A DNA stretch of 56,458 bases from an uncultured Verrucomicrobiae bacterium (GCA_937775205.1 CALKBX010000011.1:1-56458), one strand, 5' to 3'. Positions 32,625 to 43,087 are shown, numbered from the stretch's first letter. Numbers and translations: made by a program. Notes: generated by a model from the letters alone, not told the origin.

Positions 32625-34262
32625 ATGAGCGAAGCAACGCCTAAACACAAGCTGGCCAACAAAGGATTTTCATCCTTGGTGGTCACGCAATTCCTTGGCG
32701 CGGGCAACGATTATCTTCTCAAACAAGTGCTCACCTTCGGCCTCGCGGCGGCGGGTATTTGGAACAGCACGCTGGGCGATGGCGGGCAGAGCTACGTGGC
32801 GGCGGTGTTGGCGCTGCCCTTTTTATTATTTTCCGCCGTGGCGGGGCAGTTGTGCGATCGCTACAGCAAACAACTCGTCGCCGTGCGCGTGAAGCAGGCG
32901 GAGTTCCTCATCGTGATGGCGGCGTTCGCGGGCTTCTATTTTAACAACGTTTATCTGTGCCTCTTCGCGATGTTTTTGTTGGGAACGCAAAGCGCGTTTT
33001 TTGGCCCGGCCAAGTACGGGGTGATTCCGGAACTGGTGGACACGTCAAAAATCAGCATGGCCAACGGCATCATCAATATGCTGACCAACGTGGCGGTGAT
33101 CGCGGCCACGTTGGTGGCGGGGGTAATTTACGAGGCCTATCGCGGGCCGGAAGGGGTCGCGGCACCGGAAGGATTGATTTGGCTTCCGGGCGTGGCGCTC
33201 TTGGGGGTGGCCATCGTGGGTCTGATTGCGGCGCTGCAAATGCCCAAGCTCAAAGCCAGCGCCGAGAATCTGAAAGTGAAGTGGGAATTTTTTGCTCCGC
33301 ATCTGCGTACTATTCGTCGCATGCGTGAAAGTGATTCGCCCATCTTCACGGTGTGCCTGCTCAAGGCGGGGTTTGGGATGTTGGCGTTTATGTTCCTTTT
33401 GATTCTGGCGGATTACACCGTGGTACTGGGTCTGCCGGAAACGAAGGTAGGGGTGTACTTGCTGGGCACCATAGGCGTGGCGATCGGGGTGGGCAGTATT
33501 TCGGCGGGATTGATTTCGCGCAATGGGATTCAGCCGCGGCTGATTCCGGCGGGCGCGATCGGCTTGGTGGTGGCCAGCCTGTTGCTAGCTTGGGCGCCCT
33601 CGAGTTACATGGTGATCCATCGCGCCGACACCGCAATGGGGGAGAAGGGGTTGGACGGATTACCCAATGGAATCACGGTGAGTCATTATTTGGATCGTGC
33701 GGAGGATCGGCTTGCGGAGTTGCGGCCGGACTTGAAATTTAAGCGCGAGGGCATTTCGCTGGGCGATCGATTGAAGCGGGTGGAAAACGGTGAAGTGGGG
33801 GCGATGGTGATTTCGTCGGCGTACCTTGATACGTTTGATAACAAAAAGAAGGTGGCGCGCAAAATCGATGATCAAAAGAAAACCGTCGGCTACTATGAAT
33901 TGGAGCGTGATGGCAAGCCCACAGGCCTCGTGGCTACTGCGGTGGAGGCGCGCAAGGCGGATATTTGGCGGGTGGTGGGGTATCTCTTTATCGTGGGCGT
34001 GTGCGCTGGTTTGTATGTGATTCCGCTGCAGGCGCTGATCCAAAAACTTTCACCGATCGATTCGCGCGGGCAATATATTGGTGCTTCCAACGCCATCGAC
34101 GCAGTGTTGGAAATCTTCGGCACGGGGTTGTTTTTCCTGATGCGCCAACTGGGCGTGGGGTCGCAGGAAATTTTCTTCTCCACCGCCGCCATCGCGCTCC
34201 TTACCGTGGGGTTGTTCTACTGGCGCATCCGCGCACACATTCACAAGCCGGAGTGGAATTAG
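32625..34262 (+). CDS. LplT-like lysophospholipid transporter (MFS) with extra loop
   Basis: This 545-residue MFS protein opens like LplT: SSLVVTQFLGAGNDYLLKQV, then LPFLLFSAVAGQLCDRYSKQ and LGTQSAFFGPAKYGVIPELV. It is expected to move lysophospholipids across the inner membrane for reacylation, matching the adjacent acyltransferase. LplT itself is about 400 residues. Here residues about 325-447 form a hydrophilic insertion (GLDGLPNGITVSHYLDRAED through ARKIDDQKKTVGYYEL) between membrane helices. The gene overlaps the convergent phosphoesterase by four bases at the stops. Confidence 0.82.
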   Translation: MSEATPKHKLANKGFSSLVVTQFLGAGNDYLLKQVLTFGLAAAGIWNSTLGDGGQSYVAAVLALPFLLFSAVAGQLCDRYSKQLVAVRVKQAEFLIVMAAFAGFYFNNVYLCLFAMFLLGTQSAFFGPAKYGVIPELVDTSKISMANGIINMLTNVAVIAATLVAGVIYEAYRGPEGVAAPEGLIWLPGVALLGVAIVGLIAALQMPKLKASAENLKVKWEFFAPHLRTIRRMRESDSPIFTVCLLKAGFGMLAFMFLLILADYTVVLGLPETKVGVYLLGTIGVAIGVGSISAGLISRNGIQPRLIPAGAIGLVVASLLLAWAPSSYMVIHRADTAMGEKGLDGLPNGITVSHYLDRAEDRLAELRPDLKFKREGISLGDRLKRVENGEVGAMVISSAYLDTFDNKKKVARKIDDQKKTVGYYELERDGKPTGLVATAVEARKADIWRVVGYLFIVGVCAGLYVIPLQALIQKLSPIDSRGQYIGASNAIDAVLEIFGTGLFFLMRQLGVGSQEIFFSTAAIALLTVGLFYWRIRAHIHKPEWN

Positions 34263-35140
34263 GGCTTGGCGCGCGCGGAAAGTTTCATCTCTCGATTTTC
34301 CTGCCGGCCAAAACCTTTTAGAATCAGGCGGTCGGCATGCACTTCCATCACACTGTAAGAATTCTTCTCTGTGTCCACCATCCCTTTCAGGCTAAGATAA
34401 TGAATGCCGTTTTTCTCTCCATAATTACCGGCGTGGTTGTGGCCGTTGAGGTAGGCCGCCACGCAGGGATATTTGGCGAGCAGTTCGGTGATGGCGCTGT
34501 GGTTCCAAAGGTTGTGAACATTGGCTGGATGCACGGGGAAATGGCAGAAGAGCATGACACGTTCCTTTGCTTTCGTGGCCGCTTTTAATTTGGATTCAAT
34601 CCAGGCAAGCTGCTTGTCGCCCACGCCGCCGTTCCAAGTGGGGGTGCCGGCTTTGAGGCGGCGGTGAAAGGCGGTGGCTGCTTTGGTGCGCGGATCGTTT
34701 TTCGGATAGGCGTAGAGGCTGACATCGTTCCCGTCCAAAACAATGAAACGCCAACCTTTGTGAGCAAAATCGTAGTAGCGGTTTTTCAGGCCGAGTTGAG
34801 CCGGCACGCTCGCCTTCTTTTCATCCACCACGGAAAAATCATGGTTGCCGAGCACATGATAATGCGGCGCCTTGAGGCGGTTATAAATGGGCACCACTTT
34901 TGCGAAGCTCTCAAAATCGCGGTCAATAAAATCGCCAAGATGGACAACGAAGGCGAGGTTGAGCTTATTATAATGCGCGACGCATGCGGTGAGTTTTTTG
35001 GGCGATTGGCTGTATTTGCGGACGGCGCTGGTTTGCTTGCAGTACTGGCAATCGGCCAGCGCGCCAAAGCGGAAGAGCGGCTCGGCGGCTTGGGTGATGA
35101 GGGTGCTGAAGACGGTAAACAGGAGCAGCGTGGTTTTCAT
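34259..35140 (-). CDS. Secreted calcineurin-like metallophosphoesterase
   Basis: The ATG at 35140 gives a Sec signal peptide (MKTTLLLFTVFSTLITQAA); upstream in-frame sequence lacks one. The 293-residue protein has the metallophosphoesterase motifs: ADCQYCKQ (replacing the common DxH), VVHLGDFIDRD, LGNHDFS, MLFCHFPVH and LNGHNHAGNYG. It is a periplasmic phosphohydrolase of unknown substrate; some relatives cleave nucleotide-sugars or phospholipid headgroups. It is convergent with the LplT-like gene and divergent from the flotillin at 35371. Confidence 0.85.
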   Translation of the reverse strand: MKTTLLLFTVFSTLITQAAEPLFRFGALADCQYCKQTSAVRKYSQSPKKLTACVAHYNKLNLAFVVHLGDFIDRDFESFAKVVPIYNRLKAPHYHVLGNHDFSVVDEKKASVPAQLGLKNRYYDFAHKGWRFIVLDGNDVSLYAYPKNDPRTKAATAFHRRLKAGTPTWNGGVGDKQLAWIESKLKAATKAKERVMLFCHFPVHPANVHNLWNHSAITELLAKYPCVAAYLNGHNHAGNYGEKNGIHYLSLKGMVDTEKNSYSVMEVHADRLILKGFGRQENREMKLSARAKP

Positions 35141-35360
35141 TTGGGAAATGTAGCGGCTGCATTTGTGAAGTGCCACCGGTTTTTTAGGCCTTTTTGGATT
35201 TGAGCGATTATAAACTTTCTTCAAGATTGTAGTGGCGCGCCTTCGAGATATTTGTGTATTCTCTTCCCGACACCACGCACTGCTCCCCTCGAGCGGTCTC
35301 CCAACGCACGCGGTGTCCTGTGTCGCAATATGTTTTTGCAATTAACTATTCAACTGTTTC

Positions 35361-35366
35361 GGAGGA
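35361..35366 (+). promoter_or_regulatory. Shine-Dalgarno site of the flotillin gene
   Basis: GGAGGA lies 4 bases upstream of the ATG at 35371. It decides this start over an in-frame upstream start at 35254, and is one of the few clear Shine-Dalgarno sites in the window. Confidence 0.85.
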
Positions 35367-35370
35367 AATT

Positions 35371-37581
35371 ATGATTCAACATGTTCTTGGTTTTATAAGT
35401 ATCGGCGGCCTTGCTGCTGGCGTTGTGGCGGTCATCGTCATTGGCATAGTTCTATTTATCCTGGCCTTTCTCGCTGTCGTTTGCCTGAAAAAAGTGCGAG
35501 CCGGTGAGGCGGGCGTGCGGACGGGTATGGGCGGGCTGCGGGTCACCAAGGATTGGATGTTCCGGTTTCCGTTTTTGAATCGCTGGGATATTATGGATAT
35601 TCAGGTGAAAAAGCTGGAGGTGGCGCGTAAAGGCAAGGACGGCCTGATTTGTCAGGACAACATTCGGGCGGATATCGAGGTGGCATTTTATGTGCGCGTG
35701 GCACCGGAGGAAGCAAAAATTAAGGAAGTGGCCGAGGCCGTCGGCTGCGAGCGCGCTTCGGAAATCGAACTGCTGCGCAATTTGTTTGAGGCAAAATTCT
35801 CCGATGCCTTGAAAGCAGCCGGCAAGCAAATGGATTTTGATCAGCTTTATGTTCAGCGTTCTCAGTTTCGGGATATGATCGTGAAAGAAATTGGCGAGGA
35901 TCTTAATGGCTACAAACTGGAGGACGTGGCGATTGATTATCTGGAACAAACTTCACGCGAAGATCACGATCCCGCCAATGTACTCGATGCACAGGGCATC
36001 GAAAAAATCAATCGCATCACTGCCACCAAGGAGGAGGAAACCAACAAGCGTACGCAGGAAAAAGACGTTGAGATCAAGAACGACAATATCCGCGCCGAGA
36101 TGGAGAAGCGCGAATTGGACAAACAAAACGAAGAAGATTTAGCCAAACAAACCCGCGCCGTGGACGAGGCCAAGGCCCGCGAGGGCGCGGCGGCACAGGT
36201 GGAAGTGCAGAAGAACCGCGAGGTGTCGGAGAAAGCCGAGATCGAAGCGAGCCAACACATCGAGGAACGCAAGGTGGAGCAGGATCGCGTGGTGATGAGC
36301 GCCACGTACGCGAAGGACCAGGATTTGCTGCGCTTGGAACAGGAGAAGATTGAATCCGGCGAACAAGCCGAGGTGGATCGTTTGCGGCGCATCGGTCTCA
36401 TGCAGCAGGAGAAGGAAGCTAAAATTATCGCGGCGGCCTTTGAAGTGGCCGAGAGCAAGGCCGGTTTGGAATCCAAGGAAAAAGAAGTCACCACCCAACA
36501 TCAAGGCCGTTTGGACGTGGAGGCCGATATGTCAGCCGACCGCGCCAAGCGCGTGCTGATGGTGGAAGCCACCGCCAAAGCCGAGGCGTCATTGGTGGAA
36601 GAAGTGAAACAAGCCGAGGCCACGCATCAGGCGCAAAAGGAAATTGCCGAGAAAGATTTATTCATCGAAGTAACCGCCGCCGAGGCTTCCAAGCAGTCCG
36701 CGGAGAAGAGAGCCGACGAGGTCATCACCATCGCCGAGGCGGAAGCCAAGGCCAGCGAGAAACGCAACCACGCGATGCAACAGGAAGCCGAAGGCACCGC
36801 AGCGATGCGAAGCGCCGATGGCTTGGCCGAGGCACGCGTGATCACTGCCAAAGCCGAAGCCAAAAAGGCGGACGCTCAAGCCGAGGAAGCTCTGGGCGTG
36901 GCCGAGGCCGCGGTGATCGCCAAGCAAGGCGAGGCCAGCGGCGTTGCTAAGGCAGCCGAAGGCAAGGGTGAAGGCGAGGCGATCGAGGCGGTGAAACTTG
37001 CCGAAGCGCAAGGCACGGAAAAGATGGGCCTCGCGCAGGCAATTTCCAAAACGGAGATGGCCAAAGCGATCGAGCTGTTTAACAAAGCCTCGCAGGATCA
37101 CGAAGAATTCCGTCTGCAACTCTCCAAGGATCGTGATGTGGATTTGGCGAAAATCGAAATCCAAAAGGATGTGGCCGAGGCGCAGGCGCGCGTGGTGGGC
37201 GAGGCGCTCAAGAGCGCGAATATCGACATCGTGGGCGGTGAGAACGATTTCTTCGAGAAGATCGTGAGCTCGGTGACTGCCGGCAAATCAGTCGATCGCT
37301 TGGTGAACAACAGCCAAGCCATCACCGATGTGAAAAATACCTTCTTCAATGGCGACCCCGATTATTTCAAAACCCAGCTGCGCGGTTGGGTAAGGGATCT
37401 CGGCGTCTCCAGCGAGGATGTGAAAAATCTTACCATCTCGGCGCTGCTCACCAAGCTCATCAGCAAGTCGGATGACGGTGGCGTGAAATCAATCATGCGC
37501 CAGGCGCAAAAGGCGGTGAAGGAATCCGGCATTGGCGGCATGATTGCCAACGCGTTGCTGGGAGATTCGGCGGCAAAATAA
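35371..37581 (+). CDS. YqiK-like flotillin (SPFH/band 7)
   Basis: This 736-residue membrane scaffold protein has one N-terminal hydrophobic segment (residues about 6-38), an SPFH domain (about 40-190, KKVRAGEAGVRTGMGGLRVT and LICQDNIRADIEVAFYVRV) and a very long Ala/Glu/Lys-rich coiled coil (about 200-640). It ends with a compact C-terminal part (LGVSSEDVKNLTISALLTKL). Flotillins oligomerise into rings or microdomains at the membrane. It lies 37 bases upstream of the DUF3686-AAA ATPase in the same orientation, so a scaffold role for that ATPase is the natural reading. The good ribosome site suggests strong translation. Confidence 0.9.
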   Translation: MIQHVLGFISIGGLAAGVVAVIVIGIVLFILAFLAVVCLKKVRAGEAGVRTGMGGLRVTKDWMFRFPFLNRWDIMDIQVKKLEVARKGKDGLICQDNIRADIEVAFYVRVAPEEAKIKEVAEAVGCERASEIELLRNLFEAKFSDALKAAGKQMDFDQLYVQRSQFRDMIVKEIGEDLNGYKLEDVAIDYLEQTSREDHDPANVLDAQGIEKINRITATKEEETNKRTQEKDVEIKNDNIRAEMEKRELDKQNEEDLAKQTRAVDEAKAREGAAAQVEVQKNREVSEKAEIEASQHIEERKVEQDRVVMSATYAKDQDLLRLEQEKIESGEQAEVDRLRRIGLMQQEKEAKIIAAAFEVAESKAGLESKEKEVTTQHQGRLDVEADMSADRAKRVLMVEATAKAEASLVEEVKQAEATHQAQKEIAEKDLFIEVTAAEASKQSAEKRADEVITIAEAEAKASEKRNHAMQQEAEGTAAMRSADGLAEARVITAKAEAKKADAQAEEALGVAEAAVIAKQGEASGVAKAAEGKGEGEAIEAVKLAEAQGTEKMGLAQAISKTEMAKAIELFNKASQDHEEFRLQLSKDRDVDLAKIEIQKDVAEAQARVVGEALKSANIDIVGGENDFFEKIVSSVTAGKSVDRLVNNSQAITDVKNTFFNGDPDYFKTQLRGWVRDLGVSSEDVKNLTISALLTKLISKSDDGGVKSIMRQAQKAVKESGIGGMIANALLGDSAAK

Positions 37582-37618
37582 TCCCACCGCTCGGCTCCGG
37601 CCGGGCGGGACTGGATCC

Positions 37619-40600
37619 ATGGCGGACCCCCCCGACAGCGGAACCCTCGCGGAAGGCGCATCAACCGCGCTGGAAGGCGGCGCGTATGATCTCATTCGGC
37701 AGCGCCTGTCTGATCAGGCCAAAGTGTTGCGCGAGCGATTGGGCAAGCTCGACGAGCAACGCGCGGAAGTGTTTGGTACGCGCAAGCTGGAGTTGAAGAA
37801 AATGGATCGCGTGTCCACGCAGCTCAATTGCGAGCCGCGCGATATGATTCAGCTCGGCCACAATCGTTTCCTGTTTGGTTTCAATGTAAACCTCGGCCTT
37901 AAGCAAGGGCAGTTGAGCGATGTCTTCAGCGTGTTTGAATATGACGCCGAGACGCAGACGTTTCATGAGGGCGACCTCACGCTGTTACAGGACGAAAACT
38001 TCAAAGAATCTTTCTCGCGTCTTTTCAAAATCGACCAATCAGCCACGTTCCACCGGTTCGCCATTATTGGGGTTCACCTTTACATGGTGTTTCGCACCGG
38101 CAAAATGGTGGACGATGTGACGGTGTTCAAGTGGCTCTACAAAGATGGCGAGCTGGTTTACGAGGATGACCGAAGCGCGCCGGACTATCTTCGCCAAGGC
38201 TTCCCCGGCCAGTATAATTTTCAGTGGAAAACACCGGCGAGCAGTGCGGTTCGGCACGGCGATAACCCGCACGTGTCCATCGAGGACCGCGTGTTTGTGG
38301 AATGCGTGGGCGGCGATCTCACCATTAAAGTGGAGGATAACACCGCCACCGGCGAGGGCATCTACGCGGAGGAGGTCATGGACGCCAACCAAAAGATTGG
38401 CGATGCCGAAATCCAATACGCCATCCAAGGCTCGTTGATTTTGCTGAAGATGACGCCCTATCGCGAAAAGGTGACGCGCTATTTTATTTTTAATGAAAAA
38501 CTCCAGGCTGTGCATCGCGTGGATACGCTGGGCCAATCGTGCGTGATGTTGCCCGAGGAGCACGGGTTGATTTTTCCCGATGGCTACTACCTGCAAACCG
38601 GCGAACTGAAACGCTACGAGGGTGAGCTGGGCGAAATGGTGCTCGAGCGCACGGTGCCCTCGCCCAATGGCGAAGATTTTCTGTACGTCTTTTTCAACCG
38701 GATGAGCGGGCTGTACGCGCTGATGCCCTATCGCCTCATCGAGCAGGAAGTCACCGAGCGCATCACGTGCCACGGGTTTTCGCTGTTCCCCAATGGCGAC
38801 CTCGTGAGCTTCCGCGCCGAGGAAGAAGCCATCAAGCATCACACGATTCAACTGCGGCAAACCCCATTTTATCAGGCCGGTTTCGAGCCGGAAAGCGGCA
38901 ACCGCGATTCCTTCCTGTACCAGATCGGCAATAAATCCGTGGTGCGTGCGATGGCCGAGTGCAATGAGGTGCTCATCCTCATCCAAAAGGAATCGCCCTA
39001 CGCAGACCTTTACGCCGATGTGGCGCGCCGGTGCGAAAATATCCCGAATTCATTTACGTGGCTGACTTCCGGTGAAGGCGGCGGCGTGGTGGAAATCCTG
39101 CGCGAGATCGGCAGCTCCGCCGAGAAGGCCATTTCGGAATTCGACAAAGTGCGCCGACTTCGCCTTGATGCCAAGGAGAAGACTGATGAAATCCAAAAGC
39201 GCGCCAAGACTTTGTTTAATCAAGTCCTCCGCGCGGACTTCCGGTCGGTTGATGTTTTTGTCGCTAACCTGAGCGGACTGCGCCGTATGCGCGGAGAAAT
39301 TATCACGCTCAAGGACGAGGTTCGCTTCATTGACACCGCCGCCATGGACGCCCTTGAGGCGCAGGTGAAGGAGCAGGTCGAGGCGCTCTCACAAAAGTGC
39401 GTGCAATTCCTGCTGCAACCCGAGGCGCTGGACTCCTATCGAGAACGCGCCGACGCACAACGCGGACAAGTCGAGGGCGTCACCAAAATGGCCGAGGCCA
39501 AGGAGTTGAACGCGGAAATCACCCAAGCCGGTGAGGACCTCGAGATGCTCATCGACATCGTGCGCAGTTTGCAGATCGATGATACCACCGAGCAAACCCG
39601 CATCATCGAGTCTATCACCGCCATTTATCAAGTGGTGAATCAGGTGAAGGAAGCGCTCAAAAATAAATCGCGCACGTTGATGAGCGCCGAGGGTGCCGCG
39701 CAATTTAATGCCCAGATTTTATTGCTCAGCCAAACGGCGGTGAATTATTTGGACATGTCCGATTCGCCGGAGAAATGCGACGGGTATTTTAATAACGTCA
39801 TTAACCAGCTCGAGGACTTGGGCGGCGACTTCGCGGATTTCCCGGAGTATATCGAGCAGCTCGATGAAAAACGCGGCGAACTCGAAGCCGCGTTCGAGCA
39901 GAAACGCCTGCAGCTCGAGGAAATCCGAAACCGCAAGGCCACCGCGCTGACGTCCTCAGCTGAGCGCATGCTCAAAAGCGTGGAGCACAAGCTCGGCACC
40001 TTCGACGATGTCAACGACATCAACGGCTATATGGCCGCCGATCGGATCATCGATTCCATCCGCGAACGCATCGAGGAACTCACCGCGCTGGAAAAATCCG
40101 GCGAGGCGGAGGGCATCCAGTCCCAACTCAAGACCATCCACGAGGAAGCCGTTCGCCAGCTCAAAGACAAAAAGGAACTGTACGTCGATGGCCAAAATGT
40201 CATCCAGTTCGGCAAGCACAAGTTCGCCGTCAACACCCAACCGTTGGACCTCACTATCGTGCGCCGCGGCGACGAGCAGAATTTGCACCTCACGGGTACG
40301 CGTTATTTTGAACCCATCGGGAACGAGGCCTTCCTCGCCACGCACGCGGTGTGGGATCAACAGGTGGTGAGCGAGGACCGCGAAATTTACCGCGCCGAAT
40401 ATCTCGCCTATTTGATTTGGCAAAAACTCGAGCACGAAGGCGGCGAACGCCTCACCGAAGTCGCCGCAATGAAACCCGCCGACCGCCTCAAGCTGGTGCA
40501 GGAATTTATGGGCGATCGTTACGCCGAAGCCTACACCAAAGGCATCCACGATCAGGACGCCGGCAAAATTCTTGCCTCGCTGCTCAACACCCACGCCGCA

Positions 40601-43087
40601 TTACAACTGGCGCGTTATCATCCCCGCGCGCGGGCGTGCGGCGCGGTTTACTGGCATCACTTTTGCCCGGACGACGTGCGCCAACTTTGGACCGCCAAGC
40701 TCGAGGGCTTCGCCAAGCGCAACGAGCTTTTCCCCGGCGATCCCACGCAGCGCGAATACATCGAGTCGCTGCAGGAAATGATGGCAGGTTTTGTGACGGA
40801 CACGGGTTTGTTCCCCGAACTGGATGCCGCACCCGCGGGCGAATATTTATTTTACGAAATCACAAATGGCAAAGACTGGGCCGTCAGTCAGGAAGCGGAC
40901 AAACTGCTCACCGAGTTTGAGCGCCATCTCGTCAAGAAAGGCAGCGAGGCCGAATTCGCCAACGCGCAGAAGCCGCTCAAGGCCAACCCGCACAGCCATT
41001 ATCAGCTCGTGCGCGATTGGGTGCGCGGTTTCCTGCTCTCGCGCAATGGCGAAAATAAATACCTCGAAGAAGTGTCGGCACTGATTTTCTGCGGCCATCA
41101 CCACAAACAAGCAGTCGTAAAAGCCGCCACCGCCCAGGCCATCACCGGACTGCAGGGCGCGCACGATGCGGTGCAGGATGGCAGTTACGATTTCGATTAT
41201 CTTGCGTTCCGGGAAAAACTCAGCCGCTTCACGCGCGAATCGGTGCCGCGCTTTGAGCAGTATCAGGAGTTGAAACAAAAACTCATCGAGGACGAAAAGA
41301 AATTGCTGCGACTGCACGAATTCGAGCCGCGCGTGCTGTCGTCCTTCGTTCGCAATCAATTGGTCGACACGGTTTATCTGCCCATCGTGGGCGACAATCT
41401 TGCCAAGCAAATCGGCGTCACCGGCGAAGGCAAGCGCACGGATTTGATGGGCTTGCTGCTGCTCATCTCCCCGCCGGGCTACGGCAAAACGACGCTGATG
41501 GAATATCTCGCCAATCGGATGGGGTTAATTTTCATGAAAATCAATGGCCCGGCGCTGGGCCACGAAGTGTCGTCGCTGGATCCCGAGGATGCCCCCAACG
41601 CCGGCGCGCGTGCGGAGGTCAACAAGCTCAACCTCGCGCTGGAGATGGGCGATAACGTGATGATTTACGTGGACGACATCCAGCACTGCAACCCTGAGTT
41701 TTTGCAGAAATTCATCTCGCTCTGCGATGCCCAACGCAAAATCGAAGGCGTCTGGCGCGGCCAACCCAAGACCTACGACATGCGCGGCCGCCGCGTCGTC
41801 GTCGTGATGGCCGGCAATCCGTACACCGAGAGCGGTGAGAAATTCCGCATCCCAGATATGCTCGCCAACCGCGCCGACACCTACAATCTTGGCGACGACA
41901 TGAAAGGCCGCGAGGAAGCGTTCAACGGCAGTTACATCGAAAACGCCATCACCTCCAATCCCGTTTTGCAGCCGCTCGCCAAGGCGGCGCAGAAGGATAT
42001 TCAGGCGTTCATTCGGATAGCCGAAACTGACCAGCGCGAGGGCATTGAATTGCAGGGGAATTTTTCCGCGAACGAAACTGAGGAATTACTGAACGTCCTC
42101 AAAAAACTCGCCGTGCTGCGCGATGTGGTGTTGAAGGTGAACCAGTTGTACATCGAAAGCGCCGGGCAAGCGGATGAGTTCCGCACGGAGCCGGCCTTCA
42201 AAATGCAGGGCTCGTATCGCAACATGAATCGCCTCACTGAAAAGGTGTTGCCGATTATGAACGAGCAGGAGCTGATGGACCTCGTGCTCGACCATTACAA
42301 GGGGGAAAGCCAAACACTCACCACCGGCGCCGAGGCGAACTTCCTGAAGTTCAAGCAGCTCATCGGCATGATGACCGACGAAGAGGAAGCGCGCTGGGAG
42401 GACATCAAGAAAACCTTTGGCCGCAATCAATTTTTACAGGGCGGCGACCAAGGCGATCCCGTCAGCCGCGTGGTCAGCCAGTTATCTCTCTTCACCGGCG
42501 GCCTCGATTCCATCCAAGGCACTCTCAAGGAAGAACTTTCCAAACCCCGCACCACCAAGCTCGACCTCGGCGGGATGGGCGAGAGCATCGAGAGCCTGCG
42601 CGAAACCATCGCCCAACACCTCGCCAGCCAGCAACCCGCCACGCCCGCCGAAAGCGCGCAGGTGGATGATGCGGTTAATGAAAATTTATCTGCCTTGCGC
42701 GGTGCGTTTGAGAAATATCTCGAGCAATCCAGCACCGCCGCCGCTGCTGCTCAGCAAAGCCAGTCAGGGCTTGCCGACCGCCAAATGGCGCTGGCCGAAT
42801 TTATTGAGCAAAGCAATGCCACGCTCGCCAACACCATTCGCGATTCACAATCCCAATCGCAGGCCAACCAAATGCAGGCGGCGCTTTCGAACATCGGCGT
42901 GCTCTTCGCGAATTATCAGGAACGCCATCGCGAACTGCGCGAACGCCTCGACGCCGCTCAGCCCACCGAAGTGGTTGTAGATGTCAGCCAGGATATGGTG
43001 AACGACAGTGACGCCCTCATCCAACAACTCCTCGCGCAATTGCAGGAAGCCCAGCAACAGGAACCGCCCGCAGACGACAAAGGGTAG
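37619..43087 (+). CDS. Giant DUF3686-AAA ATPase (often labelled DNA repair ATPase)
   Basis: This 1822-residue protein starts at ATG 37619 (MADPPDSGTLAEGASTALEG). Residues about 20-460 form the DUF3686-type domain, rich in beta-strands (FVECVGGDLTIKVEDNTATG, LPEEHGLIFPDGYYL, SPNGEDFLYVFF). About 480-870 is long coiled coil. About 1280-1420 is the AAA core with Walker A GYGKTT (1287-1292), Walker B VDD (Asp1352/1353) and sensor VVVMAGNPY. The C-terminus (about 1600-1822) is Gln/Ala-rich helix. Function is unknown; the DNA repair label is only an automatic annotation as far as I know. It pairs with the flotillin upstream, and its stop lies within an inverted repeat. Confidence 0.88.
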   Translation: MADPPDSGTLAEGASTALEGGAYDLIRQRLSDQAKVLRERLGKLDEQRAEVFGTRKLELKKMDRVSTQLNCEPRDMIQLGHNRFLFGFNVNLGLKQGQLSDVFSVFEYDAETQTFHEGDLTLLQDENFKESFSRLFKIDQSATFHRFAIIGVHLYMVFRTGKMVDDVTVFKWLYKDGELVYEDDRSAPDYLRQGFPGQYNFQWKTPASSAVRHGDNPHVSIEDRVFVECVGGDLTIKVEDNTATGEGIYAEEVMDANQKIGDAEIQYAIQGSLILLKMTPYREKVTRYFIFNEKLQAVHRVDTLGQSCVMLPEEHGLIFPDGYYLQTGELKRYEGELGEMVLERTVPSPNGEDFLYVFFNRMSGLYALMPYRLIEQEVTERITCHGFSLFPNGDLVSFRAEEEAIKHHTIQLRQTPFYQAGFEPESGNRDSFLYQIGNKSVVRAMAECNEVLILIQKESPYADLYADVARRCENIPNSFTWLTSGEGGGVVEILREIGSSAEKAISEFDKVRRLRLDAKEKTDEIQKRAKTLFNQVLRADFRSVDVFVANLSGLRRMRGEIITLKDEVRFIDTAAMDALEAQVKEQVEALSQKCVQFLLQPEALDSYRERADAQRGQVEGVTKMAEAKELNAEITQAGEDLEMLIDIVRSLQIDDTTEQTRIIESITAIYQVVNQVKEALKNKSRTLMSAEGAAQFNAQILLLSQTAVNYLDMSDSPEKCDGYFNNVINQLEDLGGDFADFPEYIEQLDEKRGELEAAFEQKRLQLEEIRNRKATALTSSAERMLKSVEHKLGTFDDVNDINGYMAADRIIDSIRERIEELTALEKSGEAEGIQSQLKTIHEEAVRQLKDKKELYVDGQNVIQFGKHKFAVNTQPLDLTIVRRGDEQNLHLTGTRYFEPIGNEAFLATHAVWDQQVVSEDREIYRAEYLAYLIWQKLEHEGGERLTEVAAMKPADRLKLVQEFMGDRYAEAYTKGIHDQDAGKILASLLNTHAALQLARYHPRARACGAVYWHHFCPDDVRQLWTAKLEGFAKRNELFPGDPTQREYIESLQEMMAGFVTDTGLFPELDAAPAGEYLFYEITNGKDWAVSQEADKLLTEFERHLVKKGSEAEFANAQKPLKANPHSHYQLVRDWVRGFLLSRNGENKYLEEVSALIFCGHHHKQAVVKAATAQAITGLQGAHDAVQDGSYDFDYLAFREKLSRFTRESVPRFEQYQELKQKLIEDEKKLLRLHEFEPRVLSSFVRNQLVDTVYLPIVGDNLAKQIGVTGEGKRTDLMGLLLLISPPGYGKTTLMEYLANRMGLIFMKINGPALGHEVSSLDPEDAPNAGARAEVNKLNLALEMGDNVMIYVDDIQHCNPEFLQKFISLCDAQRKIEGVWRGQPKTYDMRGRRVVVVMAGNPYTESGEKFRIPDMLANRADTYNLGDDMKGREEAFNGSYIENAITSNPVLQPLAKAAQKDIQAFIRIAETDQREGIELQGNFSANETEELLNVLKKLAVLRDVVLKVNQLYIESAGQADEFRTEPAFKMQGSYRNMNRLTEKVLPIMNEQELMDLVLDHYKGESQTLTTGAEANFLKFKQLIGMMTDEEEARWEDIKKTFGRNQFLQGGDQGDPVSRVVSQLSLFTGGLDSIQGTLKEELSKPRTTKLDLGGMGESIESLRETIAQHLASQQPATPAESAQVDDAVNENLSALRGAFEKYLEQSSTAAAAAQQSQSGLADRQMALAEFIEQSNATLANTIRDSQSQSQANQMQAALSNIGVLFANYQERHRELRERLDAAQPTEVVVDVSQDMVNDSDALIQQLLAQLQEAQQQEPPADDKG

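Noticed and set aside
37619..43087. Established DNA-repair function for the DUF3686 ATPase
   Set aside because: The common database name is not backed by visible DNA-binding or repair domains here; only ATPase chemistry is supported.
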